Source: an uncultured Schlesneria sp. (lineage in GTDB: Bacteria > Planctomycetota > Planctomycetia > Planctomycetales > Planctomycetaceae). Taken from it: a DNA stretch of 64,000 nucleotides. The translations under genes and the position numbers were made by a program. This document shows positions 19,001-27,914 of the stretch, one piece after another. The notes under the pieces were generated by a model. It worked only from the letters and a program-made list of their open reading frames with translations, was not told where the DNA came from and made no database searches. The DNA lies in the NCBI GenBank assembly GCA_903840265.1, contig CAIMFH010000025.1:150758-214757 (forward strand), written 5' to 3'. Positions within the stretch are counted from its first letter, which is position 1; each line of letters begins with the position of its first letter.

Positions 19001-19120
19001 GACATCCAGCCCTTTAGTTCGTTTCGCCGCGTGCTCAGCATCCGTTTCCGACTGACCGTAGGAAAGAGATGTCACTCCAAGAAGTAACAGGAAACAGGCG
19101 AAAGCGCGGAGCGTGGGCAT
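16007..19120 (-). CDS. DUF1549/DUF1553 protein with N-terminal PSCyt1-type cytochrome c domain
   Basis: The 1037-residue protein has a signal peptide (residues 1-22) and one heme c motif CIACH (C53-H57) with a likely distal Met in [11 protein letters not shown], forming a planctomycete PSCyt1 domain. DUF1549 (PSCyt2) follows at about 175-400 ([74 protein letters not shown]). A jelly-roll-like middle comes next, then DUF1553 (PSD1) at about 760-1020 ([63 protein letters not shown]). It is probably periplasmic and redox-linked. It is the first gene of the operon with Uma2 and DUF1501. Confidence 0.93.
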   Translation of the reverse strand: [1037 protein letters not shown]

Positions 19121-19221
19121 CCGAGGTTATCTCATCTAGGGTGAAACTCGCCGAACAGATCAATGGGATTCTATTCGATCGGGCCACTGGTTCCAACGGT
19201 CATTCCTGACGCGGAAGAATC

Positions 19222-22200
19222 TTAGGCACTCACAGCAGCAGGATTAGTGTTCATCGCTGTCGGCAGATCGATCGGCTGCAAATTTGGAACAACCTCGCGG
19301 GCCAACGCCACCATGTGTGGGTGGCAGGTGAAGAACAGGATCTGCACCGACTTAGCGACCTCCGCAAGTGTCATCAATGTTTGTCGAACGCGGCCATCGT
19401 CGAAGTTGACCAGGACGTCATCCATCACAATCGGCAATGGTTCGTTCTGCTGGCAGTAGTGCAGAACGTACGCCAGGCGAATCGCCAGATACAACTGTTC
19501 ACGAGTCCCAGAGCTCAACTGCTCGGGCGTCCTTTCGGCTCCATCATGGCGTCGAATCAGAATCCCCTGCGTGTTGCCAGTGGTTCGATCGAACTCGATA
19601 TAGCGTCCGGCGGTCATCTGGTTGATCAGGCGCGAAACCGTGGCGATCATTTCGGGCTGGTGTTCGCGTTCGAATCGACGAACCGCTTCACTAAGCAGGT
19701 GTTTGGCAAAAACCAGAGGAACGTACCGATCAACCTCGGCGGCTAGTTGCGATCGTTTACGAAACAGTTGATCGGTAAGACTTGCTGCCTCGCCGGATCC
19801 ATCCAGGCGAGCCAGATCGTTTTTCGCGACCGCTGCTGCTCCGTCAGCTTCGCTTTTCTGTTGCTCAGCGGCGTGCAGCCGCTCAGAGAGATCTCGGCGT
19901 TGATCTTCGAGGATGTCGGCGTCCTGCTGGCTAAGCATTCGTTCGAATTCTTCTCTGTCTTCCCCGGCACGGATGAGATCGATCTCGCGAGTTCGCTGTT
20001 CCAGATCCGCATCGAGTCGAGCGATCTTTTCAGCTCGAGCGACCACGTCGAAAAACTCGATCTCCGTATCGACTTGAGCGGCGGCGAATAGTTCCGTTCG
20101 CTCGGCAACAAATTTGGCGATTCTCTCGTCGTTCAAGCGACGTTGTTCGGTTGCTTGATCTCGTTCGCGACAGAGTTGATCAAATTGTTTCTGAGTTTCG
20201 GCAGCGCGTTCAAGTTGATCCGAAAGCTTCTCGATCGCGAGTTCCAGCGGGTCACGCAATAAATCCGAAGCGAGTGCTTCACACAGCGGACGAACGCGAG
20301 CGGCAAATTCATCGAGCCTGGCCTGCATTGCGGCCAATCGCTCTTCTTCCTGTGGAAGGTTATCCAGCTTCACGCGGGTGCCAAGTAATCGTTCGATAAC
20401 CGTGCGAGTCAATTCTGTATCGAAATCCGCAGGAAATCGAAGCTGACGAAGAACCGCCTGCCAAGACTTTTTCGATGCTTCTTCGCGATCAAGGGCTGTC
20501 TTGAGTTCGATATCGCATTGTTCGATCTGTGGTTCCAGACGGCTGAGTTCGCGATACAGTTCCTTGCTGCGACTGACGTGCTCTTTGGCATCATCTACTG
20601 TTGATTGGGCCCGAACCAACAGAACAGGCACCGCTGAATCGTCCCCACACACGAGGCGCAAGCGAGATTCGAATGCAGTGACTTGGCTTTTCAGCTGCTC
20701 AGTCTCGGCAAATAATTCATCTCGCTTGGTGATGGTCTCGCACACGGCTTCATGATCGGTCACCCATTGCCGCATGGCATCAGGGTCAAGCGGCTCAAAC
20801 TTGCATGACGCCCACGCTAAAATCCAGCCTTGTTGCAACTCGGCGGTCTGTTGCTTCAATTCGGCCACTTGTTCGTGGCGTTGGTCGATACGAGTCGTCA
20901 GGACATCAATTTGCCGTCGGAACTGTTCGCGTCGAGCCACCGCGTCGGCATTGGCATAGATATCGTCGGCGATTGCATCGGCATCTCGAACGGCCTGTTC
21001 AAATGCGTCGCTCTGTGATTCCGGATTCGCCTCCAGCCAAGCTGCTTGATTGCCGTCAATCAATCGCAGACGAATTTCCGCCCAACTGGCATCACGCTTC
21101 TGGCGAGCCGCATCGCGCTCTCTCAGACTCGGAACGGTGCCGCGAGATGTCACCTCGTCCAATTTATCCTGTATCTCGGTCCGTTCGCATTTGTCTTGCT
21201 GCAAGGATTCGGAAGTCGTCCGAAGCTGTTCGCGCAAGTCAGCGAAGTCTGATTCGAATTGTTTGATCGTACTTACGTGAGGAACCGGCAAGTCTCGAAC
21301 GTTGCTTGCATCGGCGACACTCGGGAACAGTTTTTTCAGTTGGGCAGTCAACAGCCGGTCGGCTTTTGCGAGTTCAACGGCTCGTTTCTCAAGCACCTTG
21401 ACGTCGCTGCGATAGGCCGATTCATCAGACAGGACCGCGATCAACTCGGAGACATCGCGCGACTCACCAAGTGCATGCAGATCGGCGCGACTCTGTCGTA
21501 GCTGCGCGTCAACCTGTGTGCGTTTTGCACGAAGTTCTGCCTGAGTCGTTTCGCGAAGTCGTTGCTCGTCAGTCAACCGCTCAATGTCGGCTCGCATGGC
21601 GACATCGATTGCGAATCCTCGCAATTCTTCATGATTCCATCCGGGCCTGAGTTCGCTCAACTCGCGATCAATCTGTTGCCGCGAGGCCGCGTGCTCGGTC
21701 TTGAGTTTAGGAAGATCGGCCTTCGCTTCCAAAAATGACTGCTTCATCTCCAGACAGGCCCGAATTTCCGCTCGATAGGAGACTGCACGAGGATCCAGCT
21801 TCAGTGCGTCCAGCTCTCGTTCGAGCATCGCAATCGATCGAGTCAACTTCGCCGTTTCCTCTTCACCGGCCTGAATCTTCTCAGACACAGACGCATAGCG
21901 GGCACCGGCATTCGCAGGCAGTGTTTTGGGAACGGTTAGCGGCGAGCGGTCGCTGCGGCACTGTTGGAGTTCGGCCCACTTCTGATGTGCTCGACACAGT
22001 TTCTCAAGGCGACCATGATCACGGCGCAACTGGACCACGGCCTGCTGAAATGCTGCGGCTTGTTGGCCTGAGTCATCAACGAGGCGTTTGGACTTCTCAT
22101 AGCGGTCGGGCCGCACACTCTTCTCTTTAATTTGCTCCGGTAGGACCTTCAGTTCGCTAAGTAACTGGTTGATCGACGGCTTTCGTGCGACAGGGCTGAA

Positions 22201-22713
22201 CAACTCGCCTGCCTGCCGTTCCAATTCTTGCAGGATGCGCTCAGGGCTGGCGGAACTTCCCAGGCCACCTCCAAACAGGACCGATTGCAGACTCTCATGC
22301 TTCAGGCTCTCTTCCCCCTGGCTCAATTGATCAAGGCCGAAGGCAAAGATGGACTCAAACAGGCTGCGATTGGCGTTACCCATCAACCGTTGAAAGCCGG
22401 TTTCGTCCAGGCCAGTGTCGCAGCCATCGATCTTCACGCCAACTTTATTCTTTGTCCCTTTGCGTCGACGCAATTCGACAGTGCGACCATCACCCAGAAT
22501 CATCGTTCCGACACCTGCGATCTCTGCACCTCCTTTGAAGTCGTAGGGGGTTCGCGTTGGGAAGTCGAACAGCCAGCCACGCAGGAACTGCAACAGCGTT
22601 GTCTTACCTGCTTCATTCGGCCCGTAGATGACCTGCAGGCCGTCGCCAGGAATCGCGATGTCGCATTCGCTGAAGTGTCCAAATTGATTGATGTGCAGTT
22701 GTTGTAACTTCAT
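19222..22713 (-). CDS. YhaN-like SMC/Rad50-family AAA ATPase
   Basis: The 1163-residue protein has an N-terminal Walker A GPNEAGKTT (31-39) after MKLQQLHINQFGHFS, then a coiled-coil-rich centre of about 800 residues. The C-terminal ATPase half has the ABC signature LSSGTREQLYLAIRLA and Walker B LPIVMDDVLVNFDD followed by a switch histidine (FFTCHPHM). This is the architecture of B. subtilis YhaN and SbcC/Rad50 proteins that work with a nuclease on DNA ends. Its ATG overlaps the stop of the YhaO-like nuclease gene by four bases (ATGA), indicating a coupled complex. Confidence 0.9.
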   Translation of the reverse strand: MKLQQLHINQFGHFSECDIAIPGDGLQVIYGPNEAGKTTLLQFLRGWLFDFPTRTPYDFKGGAEIAGVGTMILGDGRTVELRRRKGTKNKVGVKIDGCDTGLDETGFQRLMGNANRSLFESIFAFGLDQLSQGEESLKHESLQSVLFGGGLGSSASPERILQELERQAGELFSPVARKPSINQLLSELKVLPEQIKEKSVRPDRYEKSKRLVDDSGQQAAAFQQAVVQLRRDHGRLEKLCRAHQKWAELQQCRSDRSPLTVPKTLPANAGARYASVSEKIQAGEEETAKLTRSIAMLERELDALKLDPRAVSYRAEIRACLEMKQSFLEAKADLPKLKTEHAASRQQIDRELSELRPGWNHEELRGFAIDVAMRADIERLTDEQRLRETTQAELRAKRTQVDAQLRQSRADLHALGESRDVSELIAVLSDESAYRSDVKVLEKRAVELAKADRLLTAQLKKLFPSVADASNVRDLPVPHVSTIKQFESDFADLREQLRTTSESLQQDKCERTEIQDKLDEVTSRGTVPSLRERDAARQKRDASWAEIRLRLIDGNQAAWLEANPESQSDAFEQAVRDADAIADDIYANADAVARREQFRRQIDVLTTRIDQRHEQVAELKQQTAELQQGWILAWASCKFEPLDPDAMRQWVTDHEAVCETITKRDELFAETEQLKSQVTAFESRLRLVCGDDSAVPVLLVRAQSTVDDAKEHVSRSKELYRELSRLEPQIEQCDIELKTALDREEASKKSWQAVLRQLRFPADFDTELTRTVIERLLGTRVKLDNLPQEEERLAAMQARLDEFAARVRPLCEALASDLLRDPLELAIEKLSDQLERAAETQKQFDQLCRERDQATEQRRLNDERIAKFVAERTELFAAAQVDTEIEFFDVVARAEKIARLDADLEQRTREIDLIRAGEDREEFERMLSQQDADILEDQRRDLSERLHAAEQQKSEADGAAAVAKNDLARLDGSGEAASLTDQLFRKRSQLAAEVDRYVPLVFAKHLLSEAVRRFEREHQPEMIATVSRLINQMTAGRYIEFDRTTGNTQGILIRRHDGAERTPEQLSSGTREQLYLAIRLAYVLHYCQQNEPLPIVMDDVLVNFDDGRVRQTLMTLAEVAKSVQILFFTCHPHMVALAREVVPNLQPIDLPTAMNTNPAAVSA

Positions 22714-23984
22714 GGCGTCGACTCCTCGGCCAGATGACTGAGGAGCAGTTCTTCTGCGTCACGCAACCAAGCAACCAGTCGTTGAGGATCATCGAGATTC
22801 ATGGCTTCGAAGCCGTCCTCACGAGGTGCCAGTTCGGCTCCAGCACGGGACATCAGAGGCTTCAGCAGTTCCTCGGACAGGCGAATTAGCTGCGTGGGGT
22901 CTTCAGCGATCTCCGCAATATTCCGCAGCAGATCGCCGACCAAATCCTGACGAAGACGCATCGCATCGAGATTCAGCGGGGACTGAGTCCGAAACTTGAT
23001 TTTCTCGATCCAGATATCGTCGCCAAAGTCACCGGCCAGTCCGCGCAAATTGGCAACGATTTGCTGTCGCGTGGCGTCTCGCGAAAGTTGCTGGTGGACA
23101 TTGCAGCGTCCCTCAAATTGCAATCGCACGGCGGCCAGACGACCATCAGCTAAGTGAGAAATCTGCCGCAGTGCCTGGCGCGCTCGATCCAGCAAGGCCG
23201 TTTCGTCGTCATCGGGCTGAAGTGTGATCGTTTCACGATACCAACGCATCACATCGGTGTGACGAAACTCAACAGCCGCGACTTGGCGGTCTTCAACCGT
23301 GACCAGCAGACAGCCTTTAGCACCCAATTCCTTCGCGTGGCGCCCCTGAGTTGTGCCCGAGTAAGCAATATACGGTCGCTCGTGCAGAACTTGATAATCA
23401 TGGACGTGGCCGAGTGCCCAGTAATCGTAGCCCTTCGCCGCGAGTTCATCGATCGAACAGGGAGCGTAGGGAGTGTGATCCAAATTGCCTCCCGCGTTCG
23501 TATGCAGCACCCCGATGTTAAAGCAGTCGGCACACGGCCCGGGATAAGCGGGGACGAGATTATCAAAGACCTCACGTTTGGGATAACTCATCCCATGAAT
23601 GGCGACGGGCAAGCGGGGATGGCGGACCGTGTGAGGCTCATCGTGCTTGAACACCGTAACGTTTTCGGGCCAAGGAACTCGTCGCACCATTTCATCGTGC
23701 GAATCGTGATTTCCCAGAATCAGATAGACCGGAATACCGGCTCGGTTCAGCCGTTGGAGCTGAGCCACGACAGACAATGCCGAATTGAAGTCGCGACAGG
23801 CTGTATCGAACAAGTCGCCCGCGATCAGCAGGAATTCAACGTGCTCGGCCAGGCACAGTTCGACGACATGATCCATGGCTCGCCGCGTTGCCAGTCGCAG
23901 TCGTTCGACAGGGGCACCGACATATTCCTCGAGCCCTCGCATAGGACTGTCGAGGTGTACATCGGCAGCGTGAATGAATTTCAT
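22710..23984 (-). CDS. YhaO/SbcD-like DNA-repair metallophosphoesterase
   Basis: The 424-residue protein starts at ATG 23984; the frame stays open to 24164 but conservation begins at MKFIHAADVHLDSP. Metal-site motifs appear in order: HAADVHL, LIAGDLFD, LILGNHDSHD, VLHTNAGG and ALGHVHDY, as in Mre11/SbcD exonucleases. The C-terminal about 150 residues (LQFEGRCNVHQQL, RTQSPLNLD, LIRLSEELLKPL) match the YhaO-type extension. It should form a Mre11-Rad50-like complex with the ATPase encoded immediately downstream (4-bp overlap). A long open frame on the opposite strand is a shadow. Confidence 0.9.
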   Translation of the reverse strand: MKFIHAADVHLDSPMRGLEEYVGAPVERLRLATRRAMDHVVELCLAEHVEFLLIAGDLFDTACRDFNSALSVVAQLQRLNRAGIPVYLILGNHDSHDEMVRRVPWPENVTVFKHDEPHTVRHPRLPVAIHGMSYPKREVFDNLVPAYPGPCADCFNIGVLHTNAGGNLDHTPYAPCSIDELAAKGYDYWALGHVHDYQVLHERPYIAYSGTTQGRHAKELGAKGCLLVTVEDRQVAAVEFRHTDVMRWYRETITLQPDDDETALLDRARQALRQISHLADGRLAAVRLQFEGRCNVHQQLSRDATRQQIVANLRGLAGDFGDDIWIEKIKFRTQSPLNLDAMRLRQDLVGDLLRNIAEIAEDPTQLIRLSEELLKPLMSRAGAELAPREDGFEAMNLDDPQRLVAWLRDAEELLLSHLAEESTP

Positions 23985-24205
23985 AACCGGGCCATCCGTG
24001 TGTCGTCGCAGGAATATCCTGAAAACCTGCCATGTTACGGAGCGAACACGGAATGGGACAGCGAACGAAGTCGATTGGCAACCCATCGAGTCATTTCTCA
24101 TTCCGCCAGGCTTTGCCCCGAATTGCTCACGGGCAGGGTAATTTAAGCCCGCTGCTTCCGCCATTCTCGTGCTGGCGAGAATCCAGCCAACGAAGAGACG
24201 ACTAC

Positions 24206-25522
24206 CTAGCGAAACAACTGCGTACGCGATGCTCCGCGCACAACGTCATCCCGCACGCTGGCATTCCCCGGAACACCGACTTTGGCCTCCAGCGACTGCT
24301 CCCCGAGTGGAAGGTGATTCAGGCGCGGCCGAAACGTGACGATCAGCATCAGTGGCAGATACCACAACACGTATATCCCACCCTGGTGGGGATACCAAAA
24401 CTGAGTGGCCACGACGACGGTTGTCGAATGGGCCAGCAAATGCTCGACGTTCTTTCGCTGAGGCCAGATTGTCAGTGCGATTAGCAGGATCATGAATGTG
24501 GCGAAGACTGGGATGCGATAGGCCGAATCGTACAGGCCCCAGAAGCCGACTCCTTCATCCGCTTTGAACTTCAAGACGCTCCAGTCAATCGAGCCCAAGG
24601 TCTGTTGTTTGAATGACGTCGAGTCGGCTGAGGTGAGGATCAGGCTGCTCAACAGCACCGCCCCGGTGAGTACTAGTGCCGATCCAAACTTCAATGCTCC
24701 CCGCTTCCAATAAAACGCCATCCAGATCGGCAACAGGAAGATGGGAAAGAACACCGTACCGCAAGCCAGACCCAGCAGCACGCCAGAGACCATCGGCTTC
24801 CGATATGCCGCAACGGCCCAGACGATGAGCGCGGCGGGAAGCAGATGGTTCACCTTGCTCACATCGAACGCAGTACACGGCAGCAGTAGATATAACGCCG
24901 CCATCGCCAAGCCGAGATTGGTGTCACTGAAATGCCAACGGCCGACTGCAATCAGTCCCAAGATGACCGCGATGTGCGAGAGAATGGCCATTGTTCGCGC
25001 GGCAGCGACTTCTGTTCCACCTGCCAATGGAACAACTGTCGTGGCCAGCAAACGTCCTGCAGGCCCGGTCTCTGAATTGGGGTCGGCCGAGTCACTGGCT
25101 GAAACATCATGGCGTTTGAGTAACTCGTCTGCACCCCGGACCGTTCTCACCGCAGCCAAGTCAGGCTGCTCGGTCATGATTTTGGTTGTTTGGAAGAGGA
25201 GTGCCGAAGCGCACAGGAACGCCATCCCTGCCGGATTCAGGTTTTGTTCCAACCTGGGTCGACGCGTAAATACCGAATCCAGCAGAAGCCGAATCAGCAG
25301 CAGTCCGCTGATCACAAACAGGAAACAGTAGCCGACCGACGGAACCAACGAAGTGGCTCGTACCAGCAGGAGGCCCGGCGCTAGAGACAACAAGAGAATG
25401 AGATCTAGATTTCGAACTGACCAGATTCTGCCGAACTTGAAAAAGACGGCCAGAATCAAGAGAAGCGACAAATAGAACCAAGTCGGCTCGTTAACGTGAT
25501 ATCCGCGAAGTAAACCTTCCAT
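24206..25522 (-). CDS. Polytopic membrane protein, glycosyltransferase-87/mannosyltransferase-like
   Basis: The 438-residue protein starts at ATG 25522, nine bases after TGGAG; an upstream open frame to 25648 has no RBS. About ten hydrophobic segments are visible, with a roughly 60-residue extracytoplasmic loop after the fourth. Features such as LYLLLPCTAFDVSKVNHLLPAALIV, ACGTVFFPIFLLPIW and HQGGIYVLWYLPL resemble GT-C polyprenyl-phosphate-sugar transferases (DUF2029 type), but no catalytic acid motif is certain. It lies 221 bases upstream of the YhaO gene on the same strand, and the link may be incidental. Confidence 0.7.
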   Translation of the reverse strand: MEGLLRGYHVNEPTWFYLSLLLILAVFFKFGRIWSVRNLDLILLLSLAPGLLLVRATSLVPSVGYCFLFVISGLLLIRLLLDSVFTRRPRLEQNLNPAGMAFLCASALLFQTTKIMTEQPDLAAVRTVRGADELLKRHDVSASDSADPNSETGPAGRLLATTVVPLAGGTEVAAARTMAILSHIAVILGLIAVGRWHFSDTNLGLAMAALYLLLPCTAFDVSKVNHLLPAALIVWAVAAYRKPMVSGVLLGLACGTVFFPIFLLPIWMAFYWKRGALKFGSALVLTGAVLLSSLILTSADSTSFKQQTLGSIDWSVLKFKADEGVGFWGLYDSAYRIPVFATFMILLIALTIWPQRKNVEHLLAHSTTVVVATQFWYPHQGGIYVLWYLPLMLIVTFRPRLNHLPLGEQSLEAKVGVPGNASVRDDVVRGASRTQLFR

Positions 25523-25956
25523 GCCGCCAACTCCAGGAGGAAGGCGCACGAAGTCTGGATCCCCTCGGGGGCAGACTCGCGGCACCCAAATACCGCGACA
25601 ATGCGCCGAATAGCATACGCTTCCCCGGACCGGTTGGAAACTCCCCATTCCTTCTCACGCAGACAGTGATTCGCAAACAGCCAAGGACTGGCCACTCGAA
25701 TCCGCGTTCAAGGAAAACACTGCCCAAGCGGAACTCTTTACCAATTAGGCACATCTGGCACATTCAAGCAGATCGACGGAGATCAAATCCAAGCTGTCGC
25801 AACTGAAGTTTGGGGATCGCATTCGAAATCCATCCCCGGGATTCAAGGTTTGCTGATTGCTGTATTTTTCAGTTGTTGTCACAGAACTGACGTGTCGCTC
25901 GTCTTCCTTAGCAGAACTGAATTCAGAGCAGTCCAAGTTAGTGAGGAGCCTTTCAA
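25523..25956. other. Divergent intergenic region with no gene seen
   Basis: These 434 bases separate a minus-strand membrane-protein gene from the plus-strand epimerase gene. No open frame, tRNA or strong hairpin was recognised. It must hold both promoters. GAGGAG at about 25942 is the ribosome site of the epimerase. Confidence 0.5.
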
Positions 25957-26865
25957 ATGAGAATTTTTGTGGCAGGAGCAACCGGTGCGATTGGCCAACC
26001 GTTGGTAACAGAACTAATCCGACAAGGTCACTCGGTGACAGGGATGACTTCGAATGACGCCGGGGCCAAGTTGATCGCTAGCTTGGGAGCGAGTGTCGCT
26101 CAAGTAAGCGTGTTTGATGCAGCGGGCGTTGAAGAGGCGCTTCGTCGGTCGCAGGCTGAGGTTGTAATTGATGAACTCACCTCGTTGCCTAAGGATCACG
26201 CTCACGTCGCATCGTCTGCCGCTGCCGACCGAAAAGTGCGATGGGAAGGGGGCGGAAACCTGCAGCGTGCAGCGATGGCAACCGGAGTACGACGCTATAT
26301 CCAGCAGGCCAGCGGCTTCTTTCTGAAACCAGTCCACGGACTGGCTGACGAATCGGCAGGCCTGATCACGGATGCCAGTCCCTTCGTGACCGGATCAGCG
26401 CGGATTTATCAGGATCTGGAGGTTCGCTTGCAGAATCTGGGATCGATCGAAGGAGTCGCCTTGCGCTATGGATTCTTCTATGGTCCCAAGACTTGGTACT
26501 GCCCCGAGGGAACTGCCGCTGACGCTGCACGTCGACAGGAACTGTCGATCATGGGACAGGGTGAGGGAGTCTGGTCGTGGGTGCATATCGAAGATGCGGC
26601 CTTGGCCACTGTCGCCGCGCTGAACGCTCCTGCAGGAGTATACAACATCGTCGACGACCATCCTGCTCCTTGCAACGAATGGATCCCCAACTTCGCACGC
26701 TGGGTCGACGCCCCCCCACCACGCCGGATTACGGAGCAGCAGGCTCGGGAAACGGCGGGTGAAGATGCTGTCTACTATGCGACGAAGTTGCACGGTGCTT
26801 CGAACAAAAAGGCCAAAGAAGTCTTAGGCTTTCGACCTCGAAGAACGGAATGGCTGCCGGAGTGA
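25957..26865 (+). CDS. NAD(P)-dependent epimerase/dehydratase (extended SDR)
   Basis: The 302-residue protein starts at ATG 25957 with GAGGAG nine bases upstream. The N-terminal Rossmann motif GATGAIGQPL (residues 7-16) and the following fold fit atypical/extended SDR proteins related to nucleoside-sugar epimerases. The canonical YxxxK is not obvious; there is YIQQASGFF and later LRYGFFYGPKTWYC, typical of the class that uses NAD(P) with an altered active site. The C-terminal GVYNIVDDHPAP and FRPRRTEWL complete the family pattern. The substrate is unknown. It converges on the HMA-MauE gene. Confidence 0.82.
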   Translation: MRIFVAGATGAIGQPLVTELIRQGHSVTGMTSNDAGAKLIASLGASVAQVSVFDAAGVEEALRRSQAEVVIDELTSLPKDHAHVASSAAADRKVRWEGGGNLQRAAMATGVRRYIQQASGFFLKPVHGLADESAGLITDASPFVTGSARIYQDLEVRLQNLGSIEGVALRYGFFYGPKTWYCPEGTAADAARRQELSIMGQGEGVWSWVHIEDAALATVAALNAPAGVYNIVDDHPAPCNEWIPNFARWVDAPPPRRITEQQARETAGEDAVYYATKLHGASNKKAKEVLGFRPRRTEWLPE

Positions 26866-26904
26866 ATGGCCAGTCGCTCGGACGCGCGAGCGGAAAAAGA
26901 CGCT

Positions 26905-27648
26905 TCAGTGCGAACCAACAAACAGCATGGCGACGGCCATCGCGATCATGGTTGTATCTTCGATCAGCGTCACCGTCGACATCGGCAGGTTGAACACGGT
27001 TCCCAGGCACGCACAGCGGATCTTCCGCTTTTCCCGCAGACTCTGGATCACTCCGATGCTGCTGATCGACATCACGACCACGGTGGCGAGGTTGGTCGCA
27101 AAAGGTTGGAACCCGCCGATATAGGCCGCACCGAGCAACAGCTCAATGAACGGATAGACATACCCGTAGGCGGGAATCTTGCGTGCCACGACATCGTACA
27201 TCCGATACGAGTCGGCGAATCCGCGAACATCGAGCAGCTTGAAGAAAGAGAACGTCAGGAAGAACCCGCCCATGAAGTTCTGCATCGCCCGTCCCCAGAC
27301 AACACTCCCCGCACGTAATTCGACCAGTGCGACCACTCCAGTCAGAAAGGCGACGAGCAGGAACAGCGGATAGTAGGTCACGCTCGGTTCGACACTCGGC
27401 GCGGCAGGAGATCGAACGGCGGCCACCAAAGGCTCGGCTTGCCCAATCACATGAAAGCCCGCTTTCCTCACGGCGGCCGCCACTGTTTCTTGTTCGACTC
27501 TTTCGCCTTCAACCGTCAGAATCTTATCTTTCGCTGCCGTGTCAACTCCCCAATGACTGATCGTCGATTCGGCATCCAGAAACGGTTTCACAGTCGCCAC
27601 GCAGGACTGGCAATTCAAATTGGTTTTGAGTCGTAAGGTATTCGTCAA
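26905..27648 (-). CDS. HMA domain fused to MauE/DoxX-type redox membrane protein
   Basis: The 247-residue protein starts at TTG 27648 (GGAG eight bases upstream); a GTG at 27714 is a weaker alternative. Residues 1-65 are a heavy-metal-associated domain (TNLNCQSCVATVKPFLD, Cys pair C-x2-C). Four TM helices follow, matching MauE/DoxX (WGRAMQNFMGGFFLTFSFFKLLDVRGFADSYRMYD split over two helices, and AYGYVYPFIELLLGAAYI). A second Cys pair, CACLGTVFNLPMSTVTLIED, is the MauE redox-site region. It may pass electrons or metal across the membrane. An enzyme partner is not visible nearby. Confidence 0.85.
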   Translation of the reverse strand: MTNTLRLKTNLNCQSCVATVKPFLDAESTISHWGVDTAAKDKILTVEGERVEQETVAAAVRKAGFHVIGQAEPLVAAVRSPAAPSVEPSVTYYPLFLLVAFLTGVVALVELRAGSVVWGRAMQNFMGGFFLTFSFFKLLDVRGFADSYRMYDVVARKIPAYGYVYPFIELLLGAAYIGGFQPFATNLATVVVMSISSIGVIQSLREKRKIRCACLGTVFNLPMSTVTLIEDTTMIAMAVAMLFVGSH

Positions 27649-27914
27649 GATAGCTGCTCCGCTGTCGATGTCGCTGCCACGCCAGATCGCATTTTTATTC
27701 TTTACGCACTTCACAGTTCTCAGATCCAGACCGACGACTTCGCGACCGTGAACCTCATTCTACGCCTGGGCGAGCGATCCGTGGAGATTTGTTCGCCCAC
27801 GCCCGCCTCTCCTTCATCCGGCGAACGTCATCAAGGAACCGTTTGGTGAATTTCGTTGTCTAGTCGCTGCTGAAATCGGTAGAATCTTCGGCGATAAGAA
27901 TACAAGAAAATTGG

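Noticed and set aside
23154..24146. 330-codon plus-strand frame opposite the YhaO gene
   Set aside because: It is a shadow: the minus strand has all metallophosphoesterase motifs in order and the plus-strand product has no domain.
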